Positions 54,548 to 62,483 of a stretch of DNA of 64,000 nt are shown here, piece by piece. The translations under genes were made by a program, and so were the position numbers. Below the pieces are notes generated by a model that was not told the origin of the DNA, made no database searches, and saw only the letters and a list, made by a program, of their open reading frames with translations. The DNA lies in contig CAVYPD010000018.1 of assembly GCA_963770275.1 (NCBI GenBank), forward strand, positions 62,001 through 126,000, written 5' to 3'. Origin of the DNA: Roseiarcus sp963770275. GTDB taxonomy: Bacteria > Pseudomonadota > Alphaproteobacteria > Rhizobiales > Beijerinckiaceae. How positions within the stretch are numbered: position 1 is the first letter of the stretch; each line of letters begins with the position of its first letter.

Positions 54548-54882
54548 GGACGACGCCCTGTGCCGGCGGAGATGCCATAGACGGCTCGCAAGTCGTCGCC
54601 TATCAGTTTCTCCATAATGACGAGCGGGGGTGAACTGCCCGTCGGACAGGTAAAGATACTTTCGCCTCAGCGCATTCCGTGCTCAGCTCAAGTTTCGAGA
54701 CAGTGCGACGGGTTTGCGGCTCCTCCACATATTTGGTCCGGCAGTCCGCCGGATCGCGTGATAGAAATATATTTGCTGCGTAAAATGCACATTCAACACC
54801 GGCAATCGGGATTGGCCGCGCTTTGATTCGCGAAAGAACTCAAATGGGACAGTTTTATCGGATCGCCGCGTAAGTGGGTTTC
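54548..54882. other. Intergenic region, no gene seen
   Basis: Short frames only, none with recognisable features. Base composition is mixed, lower in GC toward 54760-54790. Confidence 0.35.
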
Positions 54883-55194
54883 ATGAAACCCAAACGCGAA
54901 GATGGGAGAGCCGCCAGGAGCGCTCCCGCGAGATCGCCGAGAAGCGCCGACAAGCCGTCTCACGGTGCAGTGACGCGGGAAGAAGAGCTTGACGCTGCCC
55001 GTTACATCGCAGGCATGACCGCCAAACTCGAAGCCGTGGCGATCGCGGCCCGCCTCGACCGGCTGGTTTATTTTCTCGGGATGGCGAAAGTGGAAAGCGA
55101 AATATTTGTTCGTACGCACGGCGCCGAGGGTGCGGAGGAGGAATCCGACGAGTCTGCAGTTGGATCCCACCAAGAGAACAAATCGTTCGATTGA
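54883..55194 (+). CDS. Small hypothetical protein
   Basis: 103 residues from ATG 54883 (MKPKREDGRAARSA). A basic, Ser/Arg-rich start is followed by a helical segment AARYIAGMTAKLEAVAIAAR then LDRLVYFLGMAKVESEI and an acidic tail. The helical segment resembles a motif seen in small conserved Rhizobiales proteins. Function unknown. Confidence 0.5.
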   Translation: MKPKREDGRAARSAPARSPRSADKPSHGAVTREEELDAARYIAGMTAKLEAVAIAARLDRLVYFLGMAKVESEIFVRTHGAEGAEEESDESAVGSHQENKSFD

Positions 55195-55527
55195 GAATCC
55201 ACGCGGCTCCGGTTTCGTTGGCGCCCACGCACAAGGCGAGGCGGTCGGGCAAATATTCGACGCGCCCACCAGTTTGAGTTCGAGCAGCGCTATCCGCACC
55301 AAGCCTTCGCCGCCGGGCCAGTTCGCGAGTGTGATGGGCGAAGGGCCGCGCAATGATGATTCGCTCGCGACCGGCCTCGCGCTTCCATCCCGTTCGCTGG
55401 GCCGATCTTGGAGAGCAGCAAAGGGTTTAACCCGTTAGCCGCGCGGTCCGTGTATGACCGCTTTTCGCGCATACTTGCCATTGCAGGGGTCAAATCGACC
55501 GATCGCAGACTGCCAAACACAGACCGC
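55195..55527. other. Intergenic region with one copy of a 31-bp dispersed motif
   Basis: No gene recognised. The motif starting ATGACCGC at 55454-55484 matches those at 36859 and 59053. Confidence 0.4.
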
Positions 55528-57108
55528 TTACTTCAAGCCAGCGCGGCGGAAGGCTTCCATATAGCGTTCACGGTCGGCATCGTGCTTGAACGGCATATTG
55601 GTTGCAATCCAGGCGAGGGAGAAATTCGGCTGAGCGCGCAGCAATTCTTGCAAGGCGGCACTAGCGATATCGGGCCTTCCGGCCATGGCGGCGGAGATGG
55701 TGAGCCCGCGGTGCCCCCCGACATGATCGCCACGAAGACGAATACTCACGCTCGCAAGACGCATCGCTTCCTCATAGTTGCGCCCGACGAAGTTAGCGTA
55801 GGCCGCGATGCCATAGTACATCGTGGAAAACGGATCGCGCGGGCTCAGCCGCACCGCCCGAGATGCGGCCGCATAGGCATCCTCCCAGCGACCGCAAAAA
55901 GCGAGCGCGAGGCCGTAAACGCTCTGTGCTAGCGCGAAGTTCGGATTGAGGTTCAGCGCCAACTCGAACTCGGCAAGGGAATCGTCGAATCGCCGTAACA
56001 ACAGATGAACGCACCCCAATGCATAGTGCGCCCAAGGATCGTCGCCGTCGGCGCGAGTTGCCGCCAGCGCGGCGCGCTCCGCAATCCCGACGGCGGTCGG
56101 CAGGTCAGCCCAGCCGTTGTACGCGCAGATGGCATGACTGGAGGACAGGACACCGAGCGCCTGGCCGTAGTTCGGATCGATCGCAATCGCCTTTTCCAAG
56201 AGCGCCTGGGCGATGATATTGTCCTGTCGCGTCATACGCCAGAAATGGGACAGCGCCCGCATCACGAGACCCCAGGCGTCCAGGCTTTCCGGCGCGTTGC
56301 GCCGGCAGTGGAAATTTTCCGTAGCGTAGAGCTGCGGCTCGATCGAGGCGACGATCGCTTCGGTGATTTCGTCCTGCACAGCGAACACGTCGGCGACACG
56401 GCGATCGTAACGCTCCGCCCAGACGTGACTTCCGGTCACAACGTCGTTGAGCTGCGCCGTGATGCGCACACGGTCGCCGTCCTTACGCACGCTACCTTCG
56501 ATCACGTAGCCGACGCCGAGGTCTTCCCCAACCTGCTTGATGAGGACGGCCTTGCCTTTGAAAGCAAACGAAGAGTTGCGCGCGATGACGAAGAACCAAC
56601 GCAGCTTGGAAAGGGCGGTGATGAGGTCCTCGCTGATCCCGTCAGAGAAATACTCCTGCTCCGGATCGTCGCTCATGTTGACGAAGGGCAGCACGGCGAT
56701 GGCGGGACGGTCGGGTAGCGGCAGCACGGACCGCGACCGCTCATGGAGTCCATCTAGAGGCGGTTCTGTCACGGGCGCGGCCGGCTCGTCGCCTTTGGAC
56801 GGCGTGCTGACTGCGCCAATGAAGCGATGGCCTTTGCGCGGGATGGTTCGGATCAGCTTCTGGTCTTGGCCCGTGTCACCGAGCGCCTTCCGCGCGGCGT
56901 AAATCCGACTGCTCAGCGTTGCATCTGAAACAATACGGCCCGCCCAGACCGAGGCGATGAGAGCGTCTTTGCTGACGACGCGCTCACGATTTTCTACGAG
57001 GTAGATCAACACGTCGAGCACCTGCGGCTCGACGTCGATCGGCTCGCCGCCGCGGCGCAGCTCACGCCGATCGGTGTCAAGCGTATAATTGGTAAATAGA
57101 AATTGCAT
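55528..57108 (-). CDS. Winged-helix (OmpR-type) regulator with FlgO-like and TPR domains
   Basis: About 526 residues from ATG 57108 (GGAG seven bases upstream). An OmpR/PhoB-type winged helix (about 1-95: DVEPQVLDVLIYLVENRERV, SSRIYAARKALGD, RKGHRFIG) is followed by a domain starting AIAVLPFVNMSDDPEQEYFS then DGISEDLITALSKL (about 135-270), typical of TPR-type cyclase-like regulators. TPR-like helices run to the end. No receiver domain or membrane segment is seen, so it is a one-component regulator. Divergent from the DUF3455 gene. Confidence 0.88.
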   Translation of the reverse strand: MQFLFTNYTLDTDRRELRRGGEPIDVEPQVLDVLIYLVENRERVVSKDALIASVWAGRIVSDATLSSRIYAARKALGDTGQDQKLIRTIPRKGHRFIGAVSTPSKGDEPAAPVTEPPLDGLHERSRSVLPLPDRPAIAVLPFVNMSDDPEQEYFSDGISEDLITALSKLRWFFVIARNSSFAFKGKAVLIKQVGEDLGVGYVIEGSVRKDGDRVRITAQLNDVVTGSHVWAERYDRRVADVFAVQDEITEAIVASIEPQLYATENFHCRRNAPESLDAWGLVMRALSHFWRMTRQDNIIAQALLEKAIAIDPNYGQALGVLSSSHAICAYNGWADLPTAVGIAERAALAATRADGDDPWAHYALGCVHLLLRRFDDSLAEFELALNLNPNFALAQSVYGLALAFCGRWEDAYAAASRAVRLSPRDPFSTMYYGIAAYANFVGRNYEEAMRLASVSIRLRGDHVGGHRGLTISAAMAGRPDIASAALQELLRAQPNFSLAWIATNMPFKHDADRERYMEAFRRAGLK

Positions 57109-57282
57109 CTGGTGCTCCGAACGCCGCCAGGCCTCGTGCGACATCGATCCGGAAATTATTGAAACATTCTTTCGAACGCGTCCCGCTCCCCGCCACGGCG
57201 GCTGATCGCTAGCCCTGACGGCGCCCGCCCACGCGGCACTATCCTATCACACTCAGAAAATATCCAGGAAACCTTCAGACAA

Positions 57283-57298
57283 TTCAGGACGCCCTGAA
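57283..57298. promoter_or_regulatory. Palindrome between divergent regulator and DUF3455 gene
   Basis: TTCAGG and CCTGAA arms around a four-base centre lie about midway between the two divergent starts. An additional TTCAG is found 12 bases upstream and TTCAAG just downstream. It is a candidate binding site for the winged-helix regulator (inference). Confidence 0.45.
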
Positions 57299-57401
57299 GC
57301 GCGCCTTCAAGCGCGTCACCCGATCCGGGGCTATCCCTCCGCTCATTGCTAACGCTTACCGTCCGTAGGCCTTGCGAGAGCGCTAGGCTTTGGAGGAACC
57401 G

Positions 57402-57929
57402 ATGAATGTATTCTTTTTAAGAGCGCTGATCAGCGCAGCGTCGATTCCGGGCGTCTGGTTGTTTGCCAACGCGTCGGAAACAGCGTCGGAAGCAATTGCC
57501 GTGCGCGACAGCGCTCGGATTGCCACGGTCCATGCCGAGGGCACCCAGACTTATGTGTGCACACAGAAGTCCGAAGAATTTCCGTCGCAGCATCGGGCGC
57601 TGATCTGGGAGTTTCGAGAGCCTATCGCGACCCTCAGCTCAAACGGAATGTCGATAGGGCGGCACTACGCCGGTCCCAATTGGGACTACTTCGACGGCAG
57701 CGGCGTGAAAGGCAAGGTCGTCGCCAGCGCACCCGGCGCAACCGAAAACGATATTGCGTGGCTTAAGCTCGACGTCGTCGAGCATCGCGGCGACGGCATC
57801 CTGTCCAATGTGACAGCTGTCCAGCGCATCAACACCAAAGGTGGAGTCGCGTCAGGCTCTTGCGAAACTGCCGGGAGCTTACTCATCGTTCCTTATTCTG
57901 CGGACTACGTGTTTGTACGACGGAACTGA
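57402..57929 (+). CDS. DUF3455 secreted protein
   Basis: 175 residues from ATG 57402, which follows TGGAGGAACC. A hydrophobic leader (FFLRALISAASIPGVWLFAN) is followed by the DUF3455 pattern: GTQTYVCTQK, IGRHYAGPNWDYFDGSGVKG, WLKLDVVEHRGDGILSNVTA, VQRINTKGG and VPYSADYVF. Two Cys may form a disulfide. The function of the family is unknown. An in-frame TTG at 57390 is less likely as start. Confidence 0.82.
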   Translation: MNVFFLRALISAASIPGVWLFANASETASEAIAVRDSARIATVHAEGTQTYVCTQKSEEFPSQHRALIWEFREPIATLSSNGMSIGRHYAGPNWDYFDGSGVKGKVVASAPGATENDIAWLKLDVVEHRGDGILSNVTAVQRINTKGGVASGSCETAGSLLIVPYSADYVFVRRN

Positions 57930-57963
57930 CAAATCAATACGTTGAATGACGGTGGGTTGGCAA

Positions 57964-57995
57964 CGCATCGCACGATATTCCGCATCGCACGATAT
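57964..57995 (+). repeat. Two direct repeats upstream of the PEP-CTERM gene
   Basis: CGCATCGCACGATAT occurs at 57964-57978 and again at 57981-57995, a 17-base period. They lie 33-64 bases before the PEP-CTERM start codon, where a regulator binding in tandem could act. Confidence 0.6.
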
Positions 57996-58027
57996 CTAAA
58001 GATTCAACCATTTATAGGAGAGAATAA

Positions 58028-58939
58028 ATGTCAACTTGCGCAAAGTTTGTGATTCCGATGGCGTTGATCAGCCTGCTTCCTGCCGCCCCGGCGATGGCCG
58101 ACACAACTTTCTTCAACACCGGGAATCCGGATGGAAGAATGGCGACCGCGACCCGTCCTGAAAGTGGAGGACAGTTTGAGATCGAGTCGGCCGACGACTT
58201 CATTCTCGGCACGCATACCTCAATCACCGGCGCGACCTTTACCGGCCTGCTGACAAACCGCGCCCCGCTTACCAGCGTGGGCGAGGTCCGGGTCGAGATT
58301 TACCGCGTGTTTCCCAACGACTCGGATATCGGGCGCACGAGCGGATCGCCACCCTTCTCGACGCCGCAAGTGCCGGCGCGCCTCAACTCGCCGTCCGATG
58401 TCGAATTGGAGGATCGTGACACTGCGAGCGGCAACCTCAGCTTCACGACCATCGACAAAGGCGCCTTCAACGCGCTCAACACGGTGCAACCCGGCGGCAT
58501 CCATCCCGAACCGGGCCAAACCACGGGTGGCGACGGCAAGATCACGGGCGAAGAAGTGCAGTTCGACGTCAACTTCAGCACCCCCTTCGATCTCTCCGCT
58601 GGTCACTACTTCTTCGTGCCTCAGGTCGAGGTTACGGACGCCGACGGCAATTTCCTTTGGCTGTCGGCGTCGAGACCGATCAACGGCGGCACCGGGGCTT
58701 TCGTTGGCGACCTGCAGGAGTGGACCCGCGATGCGATGCTCGACCCGGACTGGCTGCGTGTAGGCACGGACATCGTGGGAGGCGCGACACCCCCGACCTT
58801 CAACGCGGCGTTCTCGCTGTCCGGCTCCGCAGTTCCCGAGCCTTCGACCTGGGCGATGATGGTGCTGGGGTTTGTGGGCGTTGGCTTTGTCGGCTATCGC
58901 CAGTCTTGGAACCGGCGCGGGCGTCTTTCCGCCGCGTGA
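58028..58939 (+). CDS. PEP-CTERM sorting-domain exported protein
   Basis: 303 residues with an N-terminal signal peptide (FVIPMALISLLPAAPAMADT) and a C-terminal sorting signal: VPEPSTWAMMVLGFVGVGFV followed by GYRQSWNRRGR. Such proteins are processed by an exosortase, which is not in the window. The mature part is beta-rich, similar to other PEP-CTERM matrix-type proteins (DDFILGTHTSITGATFTG). GGAGAGAATAA precedes ATG 58028. Confidence 0.9.
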   Translation: MSTCAKFVIPMALISLLPAAPAMADTTFFNTGNPDGRMATATRPESGGQFEIESADDFILGTHTSITGATFTGLLTNRAPLTSVGEVRVEIYRVFPNDSDIGRTSGSPPFSTPQVPARLNSPSDVELEDRDTASGNLSFTTIDKGAFNALNTVQPGGIHPEPGQTTGGDGKITGEEVQFDVNFSTPFDLSAGHYFFVPQVEVTDADGNFLWLSASRPINGGTGAFVGDLQEWTRDAMLDPDWLRVGTDIVGGATPPTFNAAFSLSGSAVPEPSTWAMMVLGFVGVGFVGYRQSWNRRGRLSAA

Positions 58940-58963
58940 TTGCTCAGGCAGCTACATCTCGAG

Positions 58964-58990
58964 AGACCGCCGTGAGGCGGTCTTTTCGTT
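58964..58990 (+). terminator. Rho-independent terminator after the PEP-CTERM gene
   Basis: AGACCGCC / GGCGGTCT stem with a GTGA loop (58964-58983), followed by TTTTCGTTT. Confidence 0.85.
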
Positions 58991-59052
58991 TGTCAAAGCG
59001 CAAGCGGAAGGTTGACTTCGGGTCGCTTTCTGACCTCGCCACGCCTCGTCCA

Positions 59053-59083
59053 ATGACCGCAATTTGCGCATACTCGCCATGGC
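59053..59083 (+). repeat. 31-bp dispersed motif, third copy
   Basis: Begins ATGACCGC and contains GCGCATACTCGCCAT. It matches copies at 55454-55484 and 36859-36889, all on the same strand and all intergenic. Confidence 0.55.
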
Positions 59084-59125
59084 ATCGCGATGGCTGATGG
59101 ACCGGATTCCGCCGCGCGCCGCGCC

Positions 59126-59617
59126 TCAAAGCTCGGCGTCCGGTTGGGCGACGAAAATCAGAACCAGAAGGATTGACGCGAGGATGCGAAAGGCGGCCTG
59201 CTGGCCATTCCATACCTGTGACTGCCACATGGCAAACCATTCGCCCCCGACGGCGAGAAAGGCGACGAACCAGACCAGGAATCCGCAACCGGCCCCGGCA
59301 AAAACAAACCGCTTGGCGTGGTGAAAGGCCCGCGCATTGAACTTCCGAGCCCGCAGGAGCTCGACCGTTCCCAGCGCAAAAAAGATTGCCGTAACTCCTT
59401 CTCCGAAGACGATCAGCCAGAAGCCGATCCGCCATAGCGCAGGGATAGCCAGGGCGTGGTTCGCCATTGCGCTCACCGGCAAGATTGTATCCATGCTGAA
59501 GACGTGCTGCACGAACAACAAATTCGTGCCCGGATCATGGACGTTTCCGGCGACGATGAGGGCGCACAAGACCGCAACGCCGCCGGTTAGGAAAATCTTT
59601 AAGGCCCTTTCCATCAT
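59126..59617 (-). CDS. DUF2165 small integral membrane protein
   Basis: Four hydrophobic segments (KIFLTGGVAVLCALIVAGNV, WLIVFGEGVTAIFFALGTVE, FVFAGAGCGFLVWFVAFLAV, AAFRILASILLVLIFVAQPD) in the DUF2165 pattern with the FVQHVFSMDTI loop. About 163 residues from the Met cluster near 59617; the frame opens at 59644. Function unknown. Confidence 0.78.
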   Translation of the reverse strand: MMERALKIFLTGGVAVLCALIVAGNVHDPGTNLLFVQHVFSMDTILPVSAMANHALAIPALWRIGFWLIVFGEGVTAIFFALGTVELLRARKFNARAFHHAKRFVFAGAGCGFLVWFVAFLAVGGEWFAMWQSQVWNGQQAAFRILASILLVLIFVAQPDAEL

Positions 59618-59683
59618 CATCGTGGCGCTCCGCGAGTCCTTCAAACGTCGCAGGAAGTCGTTCTGTTAGCCCGAGGCCGCTTT

Positions 59684-60226
59684 CTAGGACTGTATCTTGG
59701 CATCAGCGCACGCCGGCTCTACGGGGAACCGGGGAAACAAAGGAATAAGGCACGCCTTTATTGAAGGCTTCGCCGCATCGTAGAGAACGACCATGTTCAT
59801 GGTCATGTAGTAATTGGGTGGGGGCGTTTGACTGGTTTGCGGCGTGAGGATCGCCGTGTTTGGATCAACGTCGAACCCTAGCGGGGCCTTCCAGCATTCC
59901 GGACGCCAAGCGATCTGGCTCGGTGGGATGGGCGGTCCGGGTTTGGCGTCAGCGGAAATCGCCCATCGTGCGTCGGCAGCTTCGTTGTTGACGCAAAAGA
60001 ACTGCATCTTTGTCTTGAAATCGAGAACGGTTCCGAAGGGTCCTGGCACGCAGTGAACGGAATACGAGTTGGTTTCATAACCGCCGGAGCATTTTGCCGC
60101 GTCCCAAAATATGACCACGCCGGATTGATCGGCCGCGCTTCCTGACTGTGGGAACGAAGGCGAGGCCGCAGTCAGCGCCAAACCCAGCGCGCCGACGTTG
60201 GCCATGCGCTGCCGCCAGGACGCCAT
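59684..60226 (-). CDS. Secreted protein of unknown function
   Basis: 180 residues with a signal-like N-terminus (ANVGALGLALTAASPSFPQS). The mature part has five Cys, several near aromatic residues (FWDAAKCSGGYETNSYSVHC, FFCVNNEAADARWAIS), suggesting disulfides. No family was recognised. It is preceded by a GGAGACACC ribosome-binding site. Confidence 0.65.
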   Translation of the reverse strand: MASWRQRMANVGALGLALTAASPSFPQSGSAADQSGVVIFWDAAKCSGGYETNSYSVHCVPGPFGTVLDFKTKMQFFCVNNEAADARWAISADAKPGPPIPPSQIAWRPECWKAPLGFDVDPNTAILTPQTSQTPPPNYYMTMNMVVLYDAAKPSIKACLIPLFPRFPVEPACADAKIQS

Positions 60227-60385
60227 GGTGTCTCCTTCACGAAGGCCGCTGATCGCAGCTCAACCGGATTTGTTAGTCTCGTCCGCTCTCGCATACCATA
60301 TTCCCGACATCGCGAGGCGCTCTCCCATAGTCGGCTTGCGCTGTCTCTCGAGCCGCAAGGAACGAAGACCTTGTGAAGGACAGCG

Positions 60386-60904
60386 ATGTTTTTGCCGGCT
60401 ACCGACGACGATGTGCCGGGCATCGTCACGCTGATGAACCGCGCCTATCGCGGCGCGGGCGCTGCTGGCTGGAGTACGCAGGAGGCTTATCTCTCCGGCG
60501 ATCGCATCACCGAGGAGGTTTTGCGCGCGGACCTGCTAGCGAAGCCTCACGCTTCGCTCCTGAAATGGGAGGATCCCGAGGGCGGCCCCTTGCGGGGATG
60601 CGTGTGGATCGAGCCTCTCGATGATGACGTGTGGTATCTAGGCTCCTTGGCGACCGATCCAACGCTCCAAAACAGCGGGCTGGGCAGGACGCTGCTCATG
60701 GGCGCCGAACAATGGGTGCGCGATCGGGGCGGGAAGCGCATCCGAATGCATGTCGTCAACGTCAGGGACGCGCTGATCGCGTGGTATCTTCGCCGCGGCT
60801 ATTACAAAACCGGCGAGAGCGAGCCTTTTCCCTACGGCGACGACCGTTTTGGCCCGCCGCTCCGAGACGATCTTAGCTTTCTGGTCCTTGAGAAGGACCT
60901 CTAA
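60386..60904 (+). CDS. GNAT-family N-acetyltransferase
   Basis: 172 residues. It has the acetyl-CoA-binding region LGSLATDPTLQNSGLGRTLL near residue 88 (QNSGLG is the R/Q-x-x-G-x-G/A loop) and the late WYLRRGYYKTGE. The substrate is unknown. Confidence 0.88.
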   Translation: MFLPATDDDVPGIVTLMNRAYRGAGAAGWSTQEAYLSGDRITEEVLRADLLAKPHASLLKWEDPEGGPLRGCVWIEPLDDDVWYLGSLATDPTLQNSGLGRTLLMGAEQWVRDRGGKRIRMHVVNVRDALIAWYLRRGYYKTGESEPFPYGDDRFGPPLRDDLSFLVLEKDL

Positions 60905-61091
60905 TACAACCGCATTTCCGGGGGAAAAACGCCAAAAGCGCGTCGGAATGCTATCGATTCCGCCGGTATGTCCCCGGCGCCACACTCCGTCGGATTGTGC
61001 GATCCGGGCCGAAAGCTGGGGCGTCGCGCGCTTGCCTCGAACCGTGAGCGCCTCTATTCAGGTTCGCGCGGGGTGCGGAATCGAGGGTTGA

Positions 61092-61725
61092 GTGGGGGCG
61101 GGGCGGCAAGCTTTCATTGCTGGACTCGTGGGAGCTGCGCTGGCGGTCGCGCCTGCGGCGGCCGCCGACATGTCCAGTCTCGGCATCGACAACACGATGC
61201 CGCCGCCGCGCTCAGGTCATCGCGCCGGGACCGACCACCTGGATCAACTTTGTCGACGAGGCGCGCGTCGGCGTTTACGCCCACAACTGGATTCATGACG
61301 AGGGTTCGCCGGTCGACGTGTCGGGCGAACTCCTGTCCAATCCGATCGGCTACGCCAACAACATCGGCGGCCCGTGGTTCGGCTGGTTCTTCAATCCGCG
61401 CATCAACATCGGCGCGATGATCAATACCGGGGGCAAGACGAGCTACGGCTTCACCGGCCTCACCTGGCGCATTCCGATCTACAAGGGATTCTTCTTCGAG
61501 GGCGAGTTTGGCGCCGCGGTCAACACCTCGACGTTGCGCGACGAACCGGACCGCGTCAACACCGGCTGCCGCTGGGATTTCCGCGAGTCGGGCGGCTTCG
61601 GCTACCAGTTCGACGAGCACTGGGACGTTATCGCCAATGTCGAGCACATCTCGCACGCGAGCCTCTGCACCCACATCAACCCAGGCCTGACCCAGGTCGG
61701 CGCGCGGATCGGGTATAAGTTCTAG
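61092..61725 (+). CDS. PagL-like lipid A deacylase (acyloxyacyl hydrolase family), frameshifted
   Basis: Outer-membrane beta-barrel of about 210 residues. The first frame, from GTG 61092, gives a signal peptide (AFIAGLVGAALAVAPAAAAD). The second frame carries the barrel, starting PTTWINFVDEARVGVYAHNW and ending NPGLTQVGARIGYKF. The catalytic His-Ser pair is in NVEHISHASLC near the C-terminus. The switch is at about 61200-61215 in a CCG run, consistent with one extra base. It would remove an acyl chain from lipid A. Confidence 0.78.
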
Positions 61726-61762
61726 ACGGCCTCGCCTTCAGGCGCATCTCCCGTTTCGTGTT

Positions 61763-61834
61763 GTCATTCCCGCGGAAGCGGGAATCCACAGCCCTCTCGC
61801 CCTTTGCTGGATGCCTGCTTTCGCGGGCATGACA
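61763..61834. repeat. Palindromic intergenic repeat pair
   Basis: A CCCGC-GGAA-GCGGG hairpin (61763-61788, starting GTCATTCCCGC) is followed by a related inverted unit at 61808-61834 with CCTGCTTTCGCGGGCATGAC. This is the widespread repeat that, when translated, gives MPAKAGIQ-type peptides. It lies between the deacylase and GFA genes. Confidence 0.8.
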
Positions 61835-61864
61835 GCCGTGGGCGATGGAACGCGCAAGGCCAAG

Positions 61865-62276
61865 CTACCACCCAACCGTTTCGTCCGAGCCTCCGAACCG
61901 CGCCGGCATGCCCTTGTAATGCGGAAGGTCGTCGACGATCGGCCGGACCGCGAACTGGCATTGCACGTGAAACGCAGGCTGGAACTCGCCCGGCGGGAGC
62001 AGGAATCCATTGACGCCGCGCAGGCGCTTCGCTCCGGACATCGATGAACAGGCGCGTGCCGCATTCGCGGCAGGTGAAGCGTGGATTTCGCTTCAGTTTC
62101 CACGTCGTCGGATCGCCGCGGACGACCTTGACGGCGTCTGCCGGATAGACGGATTCCGGCGCATAGGCGCCCCCGTGCACCGCCTGACAGTCGTCGCAAT
62201 GGCAGTAGAACTGCACGATCGGCTCGGCGGTGATTTCGATCTCGACCGCGCCGCAGCGGCATTGGACCTTGGTCAT
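61865..62276 (-). CDS. GFA-family (glutathione-dependent formaldehyde-activating-like) zinc protein, frameshifted
   Basis: About 136 residues when read across a frameshift. The first frame from ATG 62276 shows zinc-binding Cys: VQCRCGAVEIEI, FYCHCDDCQAVHGG and FTCRECGTRLF. The second frame gives GVNGFLLPPGEFQPAFHVQC, PIVDDLPHYKGMPARFGGSD and a stop at 61865-61867. The switch is near 62035. The family includes glutathione S-(hydroxymethyl)glutathione synthase-like and CENP-V-like members; a formaldehyde role fits a methylotroph but is not proven. Confidence 0.75.
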
Positions 62277-62483
62277 TCGTTCTGCTCCGGTTCGTTTCTC
62301 GTTCAGCCGCGTCTTCATTCGCGCTAACACGGAGACTTCCGCGCCACGCCGATTTTCGGCTAGGGAGCGCGGAAGGCCGATCCCGCGTTCGTTGCCCGAG
62401 AGTTGCGCCCCTTCCGGCCCATTAGGCCGCGAAGGAGCATTTTCTTGCGCCTACGCCCGTCGAGCGACGAGCCCAGGAACCCA

